DNA of 26,855 nucleotides, from contig DKKP01000182.1 in the NCBI GenBank assembly GCA_002455335.1, forward strand, positions 1,356-28,210. The letters are read 5' to 3'. The translations under genes and the position numbers were made by a program. This stretch comes from Anaerolineales bacterium UBA6663. Lineage in GTDB: Bacteria; Chloroflexota; Anaerolineae; Anaerolineales; UBA6663. The notes below the pieces were generated by a model. That model was given only the letters and a program-made list of their open reading frames with translations. It made no database searches and had not been told where the DNA came from. Of this stretch, positions 24,214-26,855 are shown piece by piece (the first letter of the stretch is position 1; the number at the start of each line of letters is the position of its first letter).

Positions 24214-24426
24214 ATGTCGCCGCTCTGGCTTACCCGGCTTTCGGCTTTCTTTGCGCGCTACAAGGGCTTGCCGATCCTCACCGGCATCGGCCTGATCGTT
24301 GTGGGGCTCCTCGCGCAGTTCGTGCCGCTCGGACCTCTCGCGTGGATCGCCGACACGCACGCCTTGTTGTATCTGGGAGCAGCGGTGGGCCTGCTTGGCG
24401 TCCTGCTTGCCGACGCCCTTGGCTGA
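24214..24426 (+). CDS. Small two-helix membrane protein
   Basis: The 70-residue protein has two hydrophobic helices: about 20-38 (LPILTGIGLIVVGLLAQFV) and 50-68 (LLYLGAAVGLLGVLLADAL), joined by a short loop, with basic residues at the N-terminus. The family is unknown. It lies 5 bases after hflX, so it is probably co-translated; no strong ribosome site is seen. It could be a membrane subunit or a regulator of a neighbour, but nothing proves this. Confidence 0.6.
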   Translation: MSPLWLTRLSAFFARYKGLPILTGIGLIVVGLLAQFVPLGPLAWIADTHALLYLGAAVGLLGVLLADALG

Positions 24427-24479
24427 GCCCGACTTGACGGCCGAGGCCGGCGACCGGCGCGGCCAGGAGCGCGGTGCCC

Positions 24480-26855
24480 ATGGATGACACCCCCGGCAAC
24501 CCCTTTGCGGGCCAGGCGTTGCGCCGACCGCAGCTCACGGCTGAGCGCGCGCGCGCGGTGCTACGCGATCGCTATGGGCTCGAGCCGAGCCGGCTGAAGC
24601 CGCTCGATAGCTTTCGCGACCAGAACTCCCGGGTCGACCTCGCCGACGGCCGCCAGTTTGTGCTGAAGATCGCCAATCACATGGAGCCCAGGGGCTCGCT
24701 CGAGCTCGAGAACGGCGCGTTGGCGACGCTGGCGCGGACCGCGCCCGATCTGCCCGTGCCGCGGCTGTTGCCCGATCGCGACGGCGCTGTGCTGATCCAG
24801 ATCGACATCGATGGCGCCACGCACTATGCGCGGCTGCTGACGTACGCGCCTGGGCGTATCCTGGCTGACCGTCCGCTCTACGCACCGCCCTTGATCGAAG
24901 CGTTTGCGCAGTCGGCTGCCCGGCTGGTGCGGGGCCTGTCGGCCTATGCCCCGCCGAACGCAGACCGCCGGCTGCAATGGGATCTGCAAGTGGCGCGCGA
25001 CGTCGTAGGCGCGTTCTCGGGCTATGTGCGTGAGCCCGAGCACCAGGATCTGGTGCGTGAGATGGTCGCCCGGTACGAGCGGGATGCGGTCCCGGTGCTG
25101 GACAAGCTGCGTCGCAGCGTGATCCACGGCGACCTGGTCGGCTGGAACGTGATAGTGGCCGCGTTACCCGGCGCCGTGCGCGAGCCGGCGACGGGCGCGC
25201 AGCTGACGGTGACCGGCAGCGGGGCTGTGGCTGATCCGGATCAAATCGTCGGCCTCATCGACTTCGGCGATACAGCGCTCTCGTACAGCGTGGGCGAGCT
25301 GGCCGTCGTGCTGGCCGACGTTGCGATGCACACCGAGCGCCCGTTGGTCGATCTGTGCCGGGCGGTGCGGGCCTTTTGCGAAGAGTATCCGCTCGAAGAG
25401 CCCGAGGCTGACGCTTTGTTTGCATTGGTCGGGATGCGGGTGGCCGTGACCGCAACCAGCGCGGCGCAACAGGCCGCGCTCGATCCAGACAACCCCTATG
25501 TGGCCGAGCTCAACACGGTCGATTGGCCGACGCTGCGCAAGCTGGCCGCCATCGACCCGGGGCTTGGCCGGGCGGCGCTGCGTCAGGCCGCTGGCTTTGC
25601 GCCACTTGCGCATAGCCATTCCCGTGTGGCGTGGGTCGAGGATAACCTGGCCGATGTCGTGGTCGTGGCTGTGCCTGAAGGCCCGATCCAGCCGCTCGAC
25701 CTGAGCATCGGTAGCGATCTTTTCGTCGATGGAAACTGGGAGACCGATTCGGCTGTCCAGGCTGCGCTCGCATCGGAGCTTGATCACTTTCGCGCCGAGC
25801 GCGTGATCGGGGTGGGGCGCTGGGGCGAGCCGCGTCTGTTCCACGCGCTTTGGCCGGGCGTCGATGAGCCGCATACCACCCATCTGGGTTGCGATGTTTT
25901 TGTCGCGGCCGGCGCGCCGGTGCGAGCACCGCTGGCCGGTGTTGTGCGCACGGCGGAAGCGGGCGTGCTTGTGATTGAGCACGCGACGCCGCATGGCCCA
26001 ATCTACACGCGCTGGTCGGGCATCGAGCCCCTGTGGGCCAGGTCAGATGCCGTGGCGGCCGGTGACCTGCTTGGCCACGTGATCGCGGCCGACGAAGACG
26101 TCGCCCTGCCACCCCATCTCCATCTCCAGATCGGACTGCTGCTGATCGGCGACGACCTCCCGGCACTGGCGCGGTCCGATGAAGCCGAGCTCTGGCTGGC
26201 CCTGTGCCCCAACCCGGCCCGGTTGATGGGGTTGCGCCCGGGCGTGTGCGCGTATCGGCCGCCGGCGCCGGACCTCGTCGAACGTCGTGCACGCGTGCTG
26301 CCGCGCTCTCAGGAGACGTATTACGCGCGGCCGCCAGTCATCGTCCGGGGGTGGCGTCAATATCTCGTCGATCGGCACGGTCGCGCATATCTCGATGCAA
26401 TCAACAACGTCGCCCATATCGGTCACAGCCACCCGGCTGTCACGCGGGCCTGTGATCGGCAGACACGCAGGCTCAACACAAACAGCCGCTTCCTTTACGA
26501 CAACCTGATCGAGTACGCCGAGCGTCTGACGGCGTTGCTTCCGGATCCGCTGCGGGTCGTGTATTTCTGCAACTCGGGCTCCGAGGCCAACGATCTGGCC
26601 TTCCGCCTCGCGCGGGCGCACACCGGTCGGCCGGACATCCTGACGGTCGCCGGCGCTTATCATGGCAACACGACACTGGCGGCCGAGGCCGGAACGTCGC
26701 TGCTCGACAACCCGGACGGTCAATCGCCGCCGGCCCACATCCACCCGATCCCGCAGCCTAACCTGTACCGCGGCCCCTATCGCGCCGATGATCCACAGGC
26801 CGCGGCGCGCTATGCGGCCGACGCCGGGGCCGTTATGGACGCCGCGGCGGCCGTC
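24480..26855 (+). CDS. Kinase - M23 peptidase-like - class III aminotransferase fusion, partial at right edge
   Basis: The open frame runs from 24480 to the edge (about 790 residues visible) and joins three domains. First is an aminoglycoside phosphotransferase/choline-kinase-like domain (about 1-330) with HGDLVGWNVIV and the metal-binding LIDFGD. Second is an M23/lysostaphin-like domain (about 430-580) with HLGCD and HLHLQ, so its zinc residues are kept. Third is the start of a class III PLP aminotransferase with NVAHIGHSHPAV and FCNSGSEANDLAFRLARAHTG; its PLP Lys is beyond the edge. This order is known in phospho-lyase-like proteins that phosphorylate an amino-alcohol and then eliminate phosphate, with ethanolamine or hydroxylysine as possible substrates. 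ATG 24480 is preceded by AGGAG at 10 bases; an in-frame GTG at 24474 fits at 4. Confidence 0.88.
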   Translation, partial: MDDTPGNPFAGQALRRPQLTAERARAVLRDRYGLEPSRLKPLDSFRDQNSRVDLADGRQFVLKIANHMEPRGSLELENGALATLARTAPDLPVPRLLPDRDGAVLIQIDIDGATHYARLLTYAPGRILADRPLYAPPLIEAFAQSAARLVRGLSAYAPPNADRRLQWDLQVARDVVGAFSGYVREPEHQDLVREMVARYERDAVPVLDKLRRSVIHGDLVGWNVIVAALPGAVREPATGAQLTVTGSGAVADPDQIVGLIDFGDTALSYSVGELAVVLADVAMHTERPLVDLCRAVRAFCEEYPLEEPEADALFALVGMRVAVTATSAAQQAALDPDNPYVAELNTVDWPTLRKLAAIDPGLGRAALRQAAGFAPLAHSHSRVAWVEDNLADVVVVAVPEGPIQPLDLSIGSDLFVDGNWETDSAVQAALASELDHFRAERVIGVGRWGEPRLFHALWPGVDEPHTTHLGCDVFVAAGAPVRAPLAGVVRTAEAGVLVIEHATPHGPIYTRWSGIEPLWARSDAVAAGDLLGHVIAADEDVALPPHLHLQIGLLLIGDDLPALARSDEAELWLALCPNPARLMGLRPGVCAYRPPAPDLVERRARVLPRSQETYYARPPVIVRGWRQYLVDRHGRAYLDAINNVAHIGHSHPAVTRACDRQTRRLNTNSRFLYDNLIEYAERLTALLPDPLRVVYFCNSGSEANDLAFRLARAHTGRPDILTVAGAYHGNTTLAAEAGTSLLDNPDGQSPPAHIHPIPQPNLYRGPYRADDPQAAARYAADAGAVMDAAAAV

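Noticed and set aside
1..26855. Frequent GATC/CGATCG strings
   Set aside because: They look common, but I could not count them against expectation, and in-frame Ile/Asp/Arg codons in a high-GC genome explain many.

Overview
The window is a gene-dense, high-GC bacterial chromosome segment. It carries about 22 protein genes on both strands, with short gaps and several 4-base stop/start overlaps. No rRNA, tRNA, CRISPR array or insertion sequence was seen. The gene mix suggests a member of the Chloroflexota: a GAF/HisKA_2 kinase with an ANTAR regulator, a B12-type MerR photoreceptor, a Ser/Thr kinase beside an FHA regulator, and a glycosidase-like surface protein with a Pro/Thr linker. This assignment is an inference from gene content and no search was run.

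Layout. 1-2291 (-): soluble double-GAF histidine kinase and an ANTAR response regulator cut by the left edge. 2292-8411: a light-response neighbourhood with a CarH/LitR-type B12 photoreceptor regulator, an SRPBCC protein translationally coupled to a CrtI/CrtD-type FAD desaturase, a DinB-like protein (-), an anchored alpha/beta hydrolase (+) and a class I photolyase (-). Five half-sites with an 11-bp period form two candidate CarH operators, one on the carH promoter and one just before the SRPBCC-desaturase pair. 8504-10960 (-): an AcuB-like CBS/ACT protein, a GNAT acetyltransferase and a CinA-family protein. 11073-13587 (+): an operon of GT4 glycosyltransferase, YraN and MiaA. 13619-16354 (+): a large membrane-anchored GH3-like protein. 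16361-18109: a divergent pair, a tail-anchored Ser/Thr kinase (-) and an FHA-winged-helix transcription factor (+). 18183-18551 (-): an unknown protein behind an unusual promoter carrying six direct repeats. 18830-26855 (+): DapL-like aminotransferase, ATP-grasp ligase, DUF4139 (MuiA-like) protein, HflX, a small membrane protein and a kinase-M23-aminotransferase fusion cut by the right edge.

The most interesting material is regulatory. (i) The two candidate CarH operators tie photoreception to the carotenoid-type genes. (ii) At 18671-18735 six repeats abut a -10 box that lacks a -35, as in PhoB-class activator promoters, 0.5 kb from a PhoB-like winged-helix protein that is fused to FHA instead of a receiver domain. 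(iii) Five genes have a -10 box 6-7 bases before the start codon and no Shine-Dalgarno sequence, suggesting leaderless mRNAs.
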